A DNA stretch of 34,327 nucleotides, taken from an uncultured Rhodospira sp. (GTDB lineage Bacteria > Pseudomonadota > Alphaproteobacteria > Rhodospirillales > Rhodospirillaceae). Of the stretch, positions 1 through 11,758 are shown piece by piece. The notes beneath the pieces are model-generated. The model did not search any database. It saw nothing but the letters and a program-made list of their open reading frames with translations, and was not told the origin of the DNA. The stretch is taken from NCBI RefSeq assembly GCF_937138205.1, contig NZ_CAKZOT010000010.1, positions 1 through 34,327 of the forward strand, given 5' to 3'. Each line of letters opens with the position of its first letter. Within the stretch, counting starts at the first letter, position 1. A program made the position numbers and the translations under genes.

Positions 1-55
1 TTTCGGGCCACCTGTCACCACATTATGCGGTCCCGGACTCAAAGGGATAAGCCTT

Positions 56-988
56 CTATACAAATAAAAGCATAGCAACGTTCCGAATCAAATCTGGATA
101 GAGGTAGCGCCCCTTTACTATTTTTATCCGACGGAGAAAGAAAGAATCATTTTTTATAGATAAGAAATGCGACAAAATACAACGTTTGTCGTGAGGGATA
201 TGATCCCCAAAACGCTCCAGAAGTGCCAATGCCTGTAACTGCCTAAGACAAAAGCCGCGCCTCACTGCTTTCACTTTTCCACGCACCTTAATGTAACTGC
301 CTAGGCGGACTTCTTTTTGTGCGGATGAGTTCGAGCCGTGAATTCTGTACAATACAGTGGGTGTTTGGCAACAAAGGACTTTGCCAAACACTGCCGCTAC
401 AAGTAGTCCCCACCAATCATGTCCCGTTATCTTGTCCACAGGCATCGGGAGCATCAACTCTCGAAGAGCTCTATTTATCACAGAGGCACAACCAAGCATC
501 GGAGGACACACCAATACATTGCTTAAGCTTGATGCTGCGCTAGTATCGATCTTTTTGAAAGAGAAATAGCTCTCAGAAATGGTATTTAGATTTGAATCAG
601 TTACTACCGTGTCGGAGAATACATAAATTGGCACTTCCTTGCCCCACTTCGCCTCATGCTCGAGAATGAAGTCAACTAGTATTTGAATTTTCTTAGGGAG
701 CCAAATGTCATCCTGGTCTGCAAACAAAACATAATCTGCTTTTGAGTACGAAAGAAGCTCTGCAAAGTTAGACTTCGCACTTCCAGTTGGCCGGTCGTCT
801 TCTACAACAAGTATTTTGTCCGGATACAAGCTCGAAAAATCTTCTAGAATATCCTTCGTTCTATCCGTAGAGCCATCGTCCCTGGCAATTATACCGAATT
901 CATGATAGTCTTGGTTCACAATAGACTCTAGCAGCTCTACGAGGTATTCTTCCCCATTGTAGGTGGCCAGCAAAACGTCAACGTACAT
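56..988 (-). CDS. Family 2 glycosyltransferase (GT-A fold, rhamnosyltransferase-like)
   Basis: The 310-residue protein has the hallmarks of a GT2 enzyme that transfers a sugar from a nucleotide donor onto a growing surface polysaccharide or O-antigen chain in the cytoplasm. The N-terminal nucleotide-binding strand is seen as ATYNGEEYL (residues 8-16), followed by RDDGSTD (36-42) and the metal-binding DQDD (91-94). The last ~60 residues are basic and hydrophobic and may lie on the membrane. The ATG has a GGAGGG ribosome binding site about 5 nt upstream. The gene follows a shortened glycosyltransferase gene on the same strand, 63 bp away, so both look like the remains of a polysaccharide cluster. 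Base composition is clearly more AT-rich than the rest of the window, suggesting transfer. The exact sugar and acceptor cannot be told; rhamnosyl is a guess from overall resemblance. Confidence 0.88.
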   Translation of the reverse strand: MYVDVLLATYNGEEYLVELLESIVNQDYHEFGIIARDDGSTDRTKDILEDFSSLYPDKILVVEDDRPTGSAKSNFAELLSYSKADYVLFADQDDIWLPKKIQILVDFILEHEAKWGKEVPIYVFSDTVVTDSNLNTISESYFSFKKIDTSAASSLSNVLVCPPMLGCASVINRALRELMLPMPVDKITGHDWWGLLVAAVFGKVLCCQTPTVLYRIHGSNSSAQKEVRLGSYIKVRGKVKAVRRGFCLRQLQALALLERFGDHIPHDKRCILSHFLSIKNDSFFLRRIKIVKGRYLYPDLIRNVAMLLFV

Positions 989-1051
989 TGGAGCCCTCCA
1001 CCAATTATCAATGATCTCCTGACCTTAAACATGCCTAACGTTGAAATGTGA

Positions 1052-1558
1052 TCACGCGCACATCGAAACCGGACTGTGACCCACATCTCTAAGAGAAATA
1101 TCGAGCTTCTCCGAGTTGAAATCATCTCCGATTGTTTCATCCGGAAACAAATCGGTGGCATGTGTTGTCCGGACCCGATACCCCCGTATTTTGTTTGACA
1201 CATTGTTGGTCTGAACCACCTGAAGACACGCACAACGTCCTTCAATCTGGGAAAAGGGTACCGCCTCACGCCAGCCATGATTGTCAAAAAACCCTGTGTC
1301 GTAGGGGACAACAGGAACTGTTTGTCGGCGGGCATCAAGCCGATTGCGGAGTTCGGCCAGCGAATCCTTGTCAAAAAGAATGATCCAGTGGAAGCTGCGG
1401 TTGGTTTGAGCGGTCATTAAAGGTAGCGTGTATTTCTCTAACAGATCAAAGCGGCTCGCCAGCCAATTCGGCGAACTCCTTATAGCGACTTCCCTGCCCG
1501 GGGTTGCAATGTTAAGTCGAGATACTAAAATACGTACATAGTCAAAGGGTAGTTTCAT
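1052..1558 (-). CDS. Shortened rhamnosyltransferase-like protein (N-terminal part)
   Basis: The 168 residues resemble the first half of the putative rhamnosyl transferase family (PF11316-like, normally around 300 residues). Visible signatures are RLNIATPGRE (14-23), the RFDLLEKYTLP segment (36-46), the strand WIILFD (58-63) and HGWREAV (94-100). The later stretch TTHATDLFPDETIGDDF (131-147) looks like a degraded version of the family's TTRLDNDDA region, with the acidic motif no longer intact. The frame then stops, and the next gene begins 63 bp further on, leaving no room for the missing C-terminal half. I found no continuation in the two other frames that looks like the family. It is therefore probably inactive and perhaps a relic, although a short functional variant cannot be excluded. 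The ribosome binding site is weak. Composition is AT-rich like its neighbour. Confidence 0.6.
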   Translation of the reverse strand: MKLPFDYVRILVSRLNIATPGREVAIRSSPNWLASRFDLLEKYTLPLMTAQTNRSFHWIILFDKDSLAELRNRLDARRQTVPVVPYDTGFFDNHGWREAVPFSQIEGRCACLQVVQTNNVSNKIRGYRVRTTHATDLFPDETIGDDFNSEKLDISLRDVGHSPVSMCA

Positions 1559-1699
1559 TGTTCAAGCCTGTTTTTGTCAGTGTTCGCGTAATTCGCGGTT
1601 CGTAGTGACGCGACTCGGTAACAACGACTTCGAATCGTCTTGAAAGAGGCCGTGTGCAAATAGTATCTGTAATGGCCAGAACAGTGTGGGGGGAATCAC

Positions 1700-1809
1700 A
1701 TAAGGGCACCTCGAAAAACTCCATTCCGATCGAATTGGGTGTCCTTGCTTTTCAATGGGTTGCGATTGGCAAAACGGTCCATTTTCAGTGTTTTTCGAGG
1801 TGCCCATAA
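1700..1809. mobile_element. MITE-like element with 16-bp terminal inverted repeats and 4-bp target duplication
   Basis: Positions 1704-1719 read GGGCACCTCGAAAAAC and positions 1790-1805 are its exact reverse complement, giving a 102-bp unit. It is flanked on both sides by ATAA (1700-1703 and 1806-1809), as expected of a target-site duplication (4 bp, or TAA if 3 bp). There is no room for a transposase, so this is either a MITE or an internally deleted insertion sequence mobilised in trans. The parent family is not identified; 3-4 bp duplications would fit IS5-like transposases. Confidence 0.72.
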
Positions 1810-1826
1810 AGGATATCGCCTTAATC

Positions 1827-1845
1827 TTTTTCCACAGTGGAAAAA
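1827..1845. repeat. 19-bp dyad symmetry
   Basis: TTTTTCCAC and GTGGAAAAA form perfect 9-bp arms around a single central A at 1836. The one-base centre favours a protein-binding dyad over an RNA hairpin. It lies in the gene-free stretch between the MITE-like element and the IS remnant. No gene it would control is obvious. Nothing else is recognised in 1559-1699 or 1846-1957. Confidence 0.4.
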
Positions 1846-1957
1846 CAACCACTAAAACGCTAGCCGAAGGGTCCACAAAAAGCAAGCGGATTGCGCCACC
1901 TGATATCGGTTCCTTCAGCTTGGGCTGTGAGGCTCCGGTCTTCTGGTGCGGTTGCGA

Positions 1958-2172
1958 TGAACCACCCCGGGTTTGCCGGAGGCTCCAAAGCTTGAGAGGA
2001 TGGAGCCATGAGCAAGACCGGGACCTCGACGAGGTATTCGCCTGAAGTGCGCGATCGAGCGGTACGGATGGTGAAGGAGCATGGGGGCGCGTACGCCTCC
2101 GAGTGGGCGGCTTTGACGTCGATTGCGGAGGAGTTCGGGTGTTCGGCGGAAACACTTCGCAAATGGGTTCGC
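1958..2172 (+). mobile_element. Left end of an IS3-family insertion sequence (remnant)
   Basis: The stretch begins with TGAACCACCCCGGG and continues through GGAGGCTCC, a typical IS3-family left terminal repeat (starting TG). After 50 bp comes the ATG of an orfA-like transposase gene with a GAGAGGATGG ribosome binding site. Similarity to the transposase ends after the KWVR codons near 2172, where the sequence runs into CGCAATGACG, a motif also found in the arms of the palindromic repeat at 22.7-22.8 kb. The rest of orfA, all of orfB and the right end are missing. Confidence 0.7.
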
Positions 2173-2232
2173 AATGACGAGTCACATCGCCGCGCGAACG
2201 AAGAGCCACCGCTTCGGCGGAAACAAGTGTGA
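2008..2232 (+). pseudogene. Truncated IS3-type OrfA transposase (helix-turn-helix part)
   Basis: Residues 1-55 match the N-terminal helix-turn-helix domain of IS3-family OrfA proteins (Transposase_8 type): YSPEVRDRAVRMV (10-22), then the recognition helix FGCSAETLRKWVR (43-55). OrfA normally continues for about 40 more residues with a leucine zipper and a frameshift site leading into the DDE-type OrfB. Here residues 56-74 are unrelated, arginine-rich sequence ending in a chance stop. No active transposase can be made, though the DNA-binding domain alone could in principle still be expressed. It marks an old insertion just upstream of the glucan operon and may have displaced that operon's original upstream region. 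Confidence 0.75.
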
Positions 2233-2502
2233 ATATGATAGCCCCGTTTACGGGGAGGGTTGGGGAGGGGTCTTGCGCCCCCCCAGTCGGTTCGCGCGAA
2301 CGCCGACGGCGGGGCTTTGGTCCGACACGCCGCGAAATCCTTCACGAAAATGTCGGAGTGTCGGCCCCATCGCCGCTTCGCGAGAGCCGGCCGGCCGTGC
2401 TAATGTCCTCGCCGCCTGCCCTCGGGCACGTCCCGGGTCCCGCACACCGATGCTCCGGCCCACGGCCCGGGCCGCGTCTTCCGCGGCAAGGACTTGATCG
2501 CC

Positions 2503-3963
2503 ATGCCGACCGACCCAACGTCCCACCCGTCCCTGGCCCATCTCCGGTTTCCGGGTCAGCCACCGCCGGCGCAACCGGGACCGCTGGAGACCCGCGCGCC
2601 GTCCGCCCTTCGCAAGGTTGGTGTCATGCTGCTGCCCGTCGTCGACGACCCGGCACCCCGCATCTACAACATTTTTCCCACTCTGGCCGGCCCCCTGACG
2701 CAATGGGGCGAGCATCTGGCGCGGGCCAAGGCCATGCGCTTCGACTGGATCTATGTCAACCCGATCCACTACCCCGGGTTTTCCGGCAGTCTGTACGCGG
2801 TGAAGGATTTCTACGCCCTGCATCCGGTGCTGGACGACGGTTCCGGCCGCTCGGCGGACGACCAGATCCGCGCCATGCTGGCCGCCGCGCACGAGCAGGG
2901 CCTGAAGGTCATGCTCGACCTGGTGGTCAACCACACCGCCAAGGACTCGCCGTGGGTCGAGGCTCATCCGGAATGGTACGTCCGTGACGAGGACGGCGGC
3001 GTGCAGTCGCCGTTCGCCATCGACCCGGCCAACGCCGACAACAAGACCGTGTGGGGCGATCTGGCCGAACTGGACTACAGCCCACGCCCGGCGCGCGAAT
3101 CCCTGGTGGCGCAGTTCGCGGCCATCGTGCGCCACTACACGACGCTGGGCTTTGACGGCTTCCGCTGCGACGCGGCCTACAAGGTGCCGGCGGAGGTGTG
3201 GGCCGAGATGATCGGCGCGGCGCGCTCGATCCGGTCCGGGATCGTATTCGCGGCCGAGACCCTGGGCTGCCGCCTGCCGGAGATCGAGGGCCTGCGCCCG
3301 GCCGGGTTCGACTATCTGTTCAACAGCTCGAAATGGTGGGATTTCCGCGAAGACTGGCTGTTGAAACAGTACAACGCCTTCCGCTCGCTCGCCCCCTCCA
3401 TCGCCTTTCCGGAAAGTCACGATACGCCGCGCCTGCGCGCGGAGTTGCCGGACGAATGGCCGCTGGAGCGGGTGCGGGCGGCCTATCATCGCGCCTGGCT
3501 GTTCGCCTCGGTGTTTTCCAGTGGCGCCATGATGCCCATGGGCTTTGAGTATGGCTTCGCCGACAAGCCGGACGTGGTCACCACGCGCCCCGAACACTGG
3601 GAGACGCCGGCGTTCGACCTCACCGCCGGCATCTCGGCGATCAACGACATGAAACGGCGCGTCCGGGTGCTGAACTGGGAAGGCCCGCAGCGCATGATCG
3701 ATCTCGACGCGCACGTATGTGTGCTGGTCCGCGCGGCCGAGCATGACCCCGACCTGTCGGTGGTCCTGGTCAACCGCGACCTGGACAACCCCCGGCCGGT
3801 CGGCGTGGATGTCTTGCGCCAGCCGGGGCTCGGCATCGGCCAGACCCCGCTGGCGGAAATGACGCCCGGCCGCGCCAAGGGCCGCCTGGACCCGGGAGCG
3901 ACGGTGCGGCTGGATCCCGGCGACCTGCGCGTTTTCGTTCATGACCCCAGGGAGCAAGCATGA
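2503..3963 (+). CDS. GH13 alpha-amylase-like protein paired with GlgE
   Basis: This 486-residue protein carries a complete GH13 barrel that should act on alpha-glucans or maltooligosaccharides in the cytoplasm (no signal peptide). The conserved regions are visible: DLVVNHTA, GFDGFRCDAA with the nucleophile Asp at about 223, FAAETLG with the acid/base Glu at about 252, and FPESHDTPR with the third Asp at about 307. The start is placed at the ATG at 2503, which has AAGGA 10 nt upstream; a TTG nine bases earlier is less likely. The stop overlaps the glgE start by 4 bp (ATGA), so the two are translationally coupled. In several proteobacteria a similar amylase-like domain precedes GlgE in one ~1100-residue chain; here the two are separate genes (family knowledge, from memory). 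All catalytic residues remain, so it is probably an enzyme and not only a structural partner. Its exact reaction is unknown. Confidence 0.85.
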   Translation: MPTDPTSHPSLAHLRFPGQPPPAQPGPLETRAPSALRKVGVMLLPVVDDPAPRIYNIFPTLAGPLTQWGEHLARAKAMRFDWIYVNPIHYPGFSGSLYAVKDFYALHPVLDDGSGRSADDQIRAMLAAAHEQGLKVMLDLVVNHTAKDSPWVEAHPEWYVRDEDGGVQSPFAIDPANADNKTVWGDLAELDYSPRPARESLVAQFAAIVRHYTTLGFDGFRCDAAYKVPAEVWAEMIGAARSIRSGIVFAAETLGCRLPEIEGLRPAGFDYLFNSSKWWDFREDWLLKQYNAFRSLAPSIAFPESHDTPRLRAELPDEWPLERVRAAYHRAWLFASVFSSGAMMPMGFEYGFADKPDVVTTRPEHWETPAFDLTAGISAINDMKRRVRVLNWEGPQRMIDLDAHVCVLVRAAEHDPDLSVVLVNRDLDNPRPVGVDVLRQPGLGIGQTPLAEMTPGRAKGRLDPGATVRLDPGDLRVFVHDPREQA

Positions 3964-5996
3964 GTACGCGATCCTCGGCCCGCGCCAAGAAAGGCGCGGC
4001 GGCCATCGACCTGTCGACGCTGTCCAGCAAGCCCATCGTCATCGAACGGGTGAGCCCGGAAATCGACCACGGCCGCTTCGCCGTCAAACGGTGCGAGGGC
4101 GATCCGCTGAAGGTCGAGGCGGCCATCTTCGCCGAAGGGCACGGGGCGTTGTCGGCGGTGCTGCTGCTGCGCCGCGCCGGCGACGAGGCATGGCAGGAAT
4201 TCCCCATGGAGTCGGTCAACCATGGGCTGGCGCTGTGGTCGGGGTCGGCGCCGCTGGAGGACATCGGCCGTTACGAATACACCATCGAGGCGTGGCGCGA
4301 CGAGTGGACCTCGTGGCGCAGCGACACGGGCAAGAAGCTGGACGCGGGGCAGGAAGTGTCGCTGGAACTGGTCGAGGGCCGCGCCCTGGTCGAGGCGGCG
4401 CGGGCGCGGGCCACGGGCGATGACGCCACCTACCTGAAAACCGTGCTGAAGGGGTTCGACGCCGACACGTCGGCGGTCGCCCAGGCCGCCTTGCTGATGG
4501 CGCCGGACCTGACCCTCGTCATGGACCGGTGGCCCGACCGATCGGACGCGGTGCGCTATGACCTGACGCTGCCGCTGGTGGTGGACCCGGTGCGGGCGTG
4601 TTATGCCGCATGGTACGAGATGTTCCCGCGCTCCCAGGGAACCGAACCGGGCCAGTGGGCCACGTTCGAGGACTGCATCGCGCGCCTGCCAGAGGTGCGG
4701 GCCATGGGCTTCGATGTGCTCTATTTCGTGCCCATCCATCCCATCGGCCTGAAACACCGCAAGGGCAAGAACAACAGCCTGGTGGCCGGCCCGGACGAAC
4801 CCGGCAGCCCCTACGCCATCGGCTCGCCCGAGGGCGGGCACACGGCGATCCACCCGTCGCTCGGCACCATCGAGGATTTCGAGCACTTGGTGCGCGCCGC
4901 CAACCACCGGGGCATGGAGGTGGCGCTGGACATCGCCATCCAGTGCGCGCCCGACCATCCGTGGGTGACGGAGCATCCGGAGTGGTTCAAGTTCCGCCCC
5001 GACGGCACCATCAAGTACGCTGAGAACCCGCCCAAGAAGTATCAGGATATCGTCAACGTCGAGTTCTTTGGCCCGCACCAGTACGAGCTGTGGGAAGAGC
5101 TGCGGCAGGTGTTCGAGTTCTGGATCCGCCACGGCGTGACCATCTTCCGCGTCGACAACCCGCACACCAAGCCGGTGCCGTTCTGGGAGTGGGTCATTCG
5201 CACCCTGAAGGACGACTACCCGCACGTGCAGTTCCTGGCCGAGGCGTTCACCCGCCCGCCCATGATGAAGATGCTGGCAAAGGTCGGCTTTACGCAATCC
5301 TACAGCTACTTCACTTGGCGCAACCGCAAGCACGAATTGCAGGAATACCTGACCGAACTGACGCAGACCGAGTGCGTCGAGTACATGCGGCCCAACTTCT
5401 TCGCCAACACGCCGGATATCCTGCCGGAGTTCCTGCAACGCGGCGGCCGCCCGGCCTTCATGATCCGCGCCGTGCTGGCCGCGACGCTGTCGAGCGTCTA
5501 CGGCATCTACAACGGTTTCGAGCTGTGCGAGAACACCGCGATCCCGGGCAAGGAAGAGTACCTCAATAGCGAGAAGTACGAATTCAAGGTGTGGGACTGG
5601 GACCGGCCGGGCCACATCAAGGACTACATTGCCCGCATCAACCACATCCGGCACGACAACCCGGCGCTGCACCGGTTCGAAAACCTGCGGTTCCACGCCT
5701 GCGACAACGACGATGTGCTGTTTTACGGCAAGATGACCGGGGACCGCGACAACATGGTCTTCGTGCTGTGCAGCACAAATCCCTTTGACGCCCGCCACGT
5801 CTGGATGCAGTTCCCGCTGGCCGACATGGGGTTGGCCGAGGACCAGGCGTTCGAGGTCGAGGACCTGTTGACCGGCGACCGCCACCTGTGGACCGGCGCC
5901 TGGCATCACTATTATCTGGATCCGGCCGTCAATCCGGCCGCCATCTTCCGTGTGACACCCTGGCGGCCGGTGGATTACCGAACGCCCAGCCTCTAG
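3960..5996 (+). CDS. glgE: Alpha-1,4-glucan:maltose-1-phosphate maltosyltransferase GlgE
   Basis: GlgE extends linear alpha-1,4-glucans with maltose units taken from alpha-maltose-1-phosphate (GH13_3). The 678-residue protein has the usual N-terminal beta domain (roughly 25-210) and a barrel with diagnostic signatures: the FPRSQG motif, GGHTAIHPSLGT, FRVDNPHTKP with nucleophile Asp399, FLAEAFTRP with acid/base Glu428, RPNFFANTPDILPE, and GIYNGFELCENTA near the C-terminus. Length and the spacing of the catalytic residues fit characterised GlgE proteins closely. Its substrate would come from the TreS-maltokinase fusion encoded 171 bp downstream. It begins inside the stop codon of the preceding amylase-like gene. 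Identification is very secure. Confidence 0.96.
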   Translation: MSTRSSARAKKGAAAIDLSTLSSKPIVIERVSPEIDHGRFAVKRCEGDPLKVEAAIFAEGHGALSAVLLLRRAGDEAWQEFPMESVNHGLALWSGSAPLEDIGRYEYTIEAWRDEWTSWRSDTGKKLDAGQEVSLELVEGRALVEAARARATGDDATYLKTVLKGFDADTSAVAQAALLMAPDLTLVMDRWPDRSDAVRYDLTLPLVVDPVRACYAAWYEMFPRSQGTEPGQWATFEDCIARLPEVRAMGFDVLYFVPIHPIGLKHRKGKNNSLVAGPDEPGSPYAIGSPEGGHTAIHPSLGTIEDFEHLVRAANHRGMEVALDIAIQCAPDHPWVTEHPEWFKFRPDGTIKYAENPPKKYQDIVNVEFFGPHQYELWEELRQVFEFWIRHGVTIFRVDNPHTKPVPFWEWVIRTLKDDYPHVQFLAEAFTRPPMMKMLAKVGFTQSYSYFTWRNRKHELQEYLTELTQTECVEYMRPNFFANTPDILPEFLQRGGRPAFMIRAVLAATLSSVYGIYNGFELCENTAIPGKEEYLNSEKYEFKVWDWDRPGHIKDYIARINHIRHDNPALHRFENLRFHACDNDDVLFYGKMTGDRDNMVFVLCSTNPFDARHVWMQFPLADMGLAEDQAFEVEDLLTGDRHLWTGAWHHYYLDPAVNPAAIFRVTPWRPVDYRTPSL

Positions 5997-6167
5997 CGGA
6001 CGCGGGCCCGCCGGTGCTACATCTCAGGTCGTAACGGGTGCGTACCAGACCGAGAGAGACAGCTCCGGCGGCCCCGGTCCTCCTCTCCCGTCGCGCCGGC
6101 CCGCACCCCGATCGGCCGGGCCGACCGCCGTCCCTCCGCCGCCCTCCGGATCAAGAAAGACCTGTGC

Positions 6168-9461
<3,294 letters not shown>

Positions 9462-9523
9462 AACCCGGCTCACGGGCGATGCCCGCCAAGACAGGAATGC
9501 GGAGCGGAGGATAGGACCCGGGG

Positions 9524-11758
9524 ATGGCCACGTCGGACCTGGATGTACGGCCTGGGTATCCCCATCCCCTGGGTGCGACCTGGGATGGTAGGGGGGTGAA
9601 CTTCGCGCTGTTCTCGGCCAACGCGACGCGGGTCGAACTGTGCCTGTTCGACGCGCGGGGGCGCGAAACCCGGGTCGACCTGCCCGAGTACACAGACGAG
9701 GTCTGGCACGGCTACCTGCCGGCCGCCCAGCCGGGAACGGTCTACGGCTACCGGGTGCATGGTCCGTATGCTCCGGATCATGGCCACTGGTTCAACCCGA
9801 ACAAGCTTCTGCTCGATCCCTATGCGCGCGCCCTTGAGGGCCGCCTCGACTGGGACGGGGCGCATTTCTGCTTTCAGCTCGGCCACCCGCGCGCCGACCT
9901 GTCGTTTTGCACGCGCGACAACGCCGCGACGATGATCAAGGCCCGCGTGGTGGAGGACACCGAGACCGGCCGGCGGACGTTCAAGCGACCCGGTCACCCC
10001 TGGCAGTCCAGTGTGATCTACGAGATGCACGTCCGGGGCTTTACCATGCGCCATCCGGACGTGCACGAGAGCTACCGGGGCACGTTCGCCGGTCTGTCCA
10101 CCCGGGCCGTGGCGGAGTATCTGCGCGCACTGGGCATCACGGCCGTCGAGTTGCTGCCGATCCATGCCTTCATTCATGATCGGCATCTGCAAATGCGCGG
10201 GCGGCGCAACTATTGGGGCTACAACACGCTCGCCTATTTTGCCCCGCATCCGGAATACCTCGCCAGCGGCGACCTGGAGGAGGTCCGCTCCTTCGTCCAC
10301 ACCATGCACGATCACGGCATCGAAGTGATCATGGACGTGGTCTACAACCACACGGCGGAGGGCAGTCACCTGGGGCCGATGCTGTCGTTCCGGGGCATCG
10401 ATAACGCCAGCTATTACCGGCTCGTGCCGGGCAATCCGCGCTACTACATGGATTCCACGGGTTGCGGCAACACGCTGAATTTCCGCCACCACCGCGTCGT
10501 TCAGCTTGTCATGGACTCCTTGCGCTATTGGGTCGAGCACATGGGCGTCGACGGTTTCCGCTTCGACCTGGCCACGGTGCATGGACGCGACATCGGCCAT
10601 TATGACCGCGAGGCCACGTTCCTGGATTCCATCCGGCAGGACCCGGTGTTGTCGCGGGTCAAGATGATCGCCGAACCCTGGGACGTCGGCGAGGGCGGCT
10701 ATCAACTCGGTCAGTTTCCGCCCGGCTGGGCGGAGTGGAACGACCGCTACCGTGACACGGTGCGCCGGTTCTGGCGCGGCGATCCGGGGCAGGTGCCGGA
10801 TCTGGCCACGCGCCTCACCGGCTCGTCCGACGTCTTCGAGCGCCATGGCCGCAAACCCTGGGCGAGCATCAATTACGTCACCTCTCACGACGGCTTCACG
10901 CTGGCCGATCTGGTCTCCTACGAGCGCAAGCACAACGAGGCGAATGGGGAGGACAACCGGGACGGCACCAATGCCAGCTTCAGCGCTAATCACGGGACCG
11001 AGGGACCGACGCCCAACAACGCCATCGCCACCCTGCGCCTGCGCCAGCGGGTCAATATGCTGGCCACCCTGTTGTTGTCGCAGGGTGTGCCAATGCTGAT
11101 GGCCGGCGACGAGTTCGGCCATACCCAGAACGGCAACAACAATCCCTACTGCCAGGACAATGAAACCACTTGGCTCGACTGGGACCGCATCACGACCGAC
11201 GGACAGCGGCTCATCCGGCTGGTGTCCTGGTTGATCCGCCTGCGGCGGGCGCACCCGGTGTTCCGTCGTGACCGCTTTTTGCGCGGCGAAATCGTCCCCG
11301 GCACGACGGTGATCGATAGCGTCTGGCTGAACCCGGACGGCCAGGAACGCCAGGTCAGCGACTGGGAAAACGGCCAGGCACAATTCGTCGGGCTGCTGTT
11401 GCGCGGAGAGGCGGGGACTCACTATGTGACGCCAGCGGGAGAGCCGTGTCCCGATGACACCTTCCTGATCTTCATGAATGCCGGGGTCGAGCCGCTGACA
11501 TGTCACATGCCACGCCTTGGGGATGGCGGATGCTGGCTGCCGCTGCTCGACACCGCCATCGGTCCGGTTCTGGCCGGCACCGACACCCTGACCGACGGCG
11601 CGGTCCACCGCATGGCGGGGCGCTCGCTTGTTCTGTTCGGCCGCCAGCCGCCGGGCGGCGCGGCGCCGGGTGCAGTGGCCGGCGCGGGGAAACAACCTCA
11701 AGGGGCGTCGGTCCGGTCCGCCGAACCGCCCCGTCCTGACTCGGAAAGGGCAGAGTGA
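9524..11758 (+). CDS. glgX: Glycogen debranching enzyme GlgX
   Basis: GlgX hydrolyses alpha-1,6 branch points of limit dextrins. The 744-residue protein has an N-terminal CBM48 domain (from PLGATWDGRGVNFALFSANA, about 14-105), then the GH13_11 barrel with VIYEMHVRGFT, MDVVYNHTAEG, VDGFRFDLATVHGR (nucleophile Asp348), IAEPWDVG (acid/base Glu384) and VTSHDGFTLADLVSY (Asp456). NEANGEDNRDGTNASFSANHG is the family's typical loop after the third catalytic Asp. It lies 62 bp after treS, and its TGA overlaps the ATG of malQ (TGATG). The C-terminal ~40 residues are a poorly conserved Pro/Ala/Gly/Arg-rich tail. Within this operon it would trim branches so that MalQ and other enzymes can rework the chains. 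Confidence 0.95.
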   Translation: MATSDLDVRPGYPHPLGATWDGRGVNFALFSANATRVELCLFDARGRETRVDLPEYTDEVWHGYLPAAQPGTVYGYRVHGPYAPDHGHWFNPNKLLLDPYARALEGRLDWDGAHFCFQLGHPRADLSFCTRDNAATMIKARVVEDTETGRRTFKRPGHPWQSSVIYEMHVRGFTMRHPDVHESYRGTFAGLSTRAVAEYLRALGITAVELLPIHAFIHDRHLQMRGRRNYWGYNTLAYFAPHPEYLASGDLEEVRSFVHTMHDHGIEVIMDVVYNHTAEGSHLGPMLSFRGIDNASYYRLVPGNPRYYMDSTGCGNTLNFRHHRVVQLVMDSLRYWVEHMGVDGFRFDLATVHGRDIGHYDREATFLDSIRQDPVLSRVKMIAEPWDVGEGGYQLGQFPPGWAEWNDRYRDTVRRFWRGDPGQVPDLATRLTGSSDVFERHGRKPWASINYVTSHDGFTLADLVSYERKHNEANGEDNRDGTNASFSANHGTEGPTPNNAIATLRLRQRVNMLATLLLSQGVPMLMAGDEFGHTQNGNNNPYCQDNETTWLDWDRITTDGQRLIRLVSWLIRLRRAHPVFRRDRFLRGEIVPGTTVIDSVWLNPDGQERQVSDWENGQAQFVGLLLRGEAGTHYVTPAGEPCPDDTFLIFMNAGVEPLTCHMPRLGDGGCWLPLLDTAIGPVLAGTDTLTDGAVHRMAGRSLVLFGRQPPGGAAPGAVAGAGKQPQGASVRSAEPPRPDSERAE

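Noticed and set aside
937-1374. Alternative minus-strand frame that could continue the truncated rhamnosyltransferase
   Set aside because: I looked for a frameshifted second half of the family in it; no TTRLDNDD-like or later motifs are seen, and it runs into the start of the next glycosyltransferase gene.
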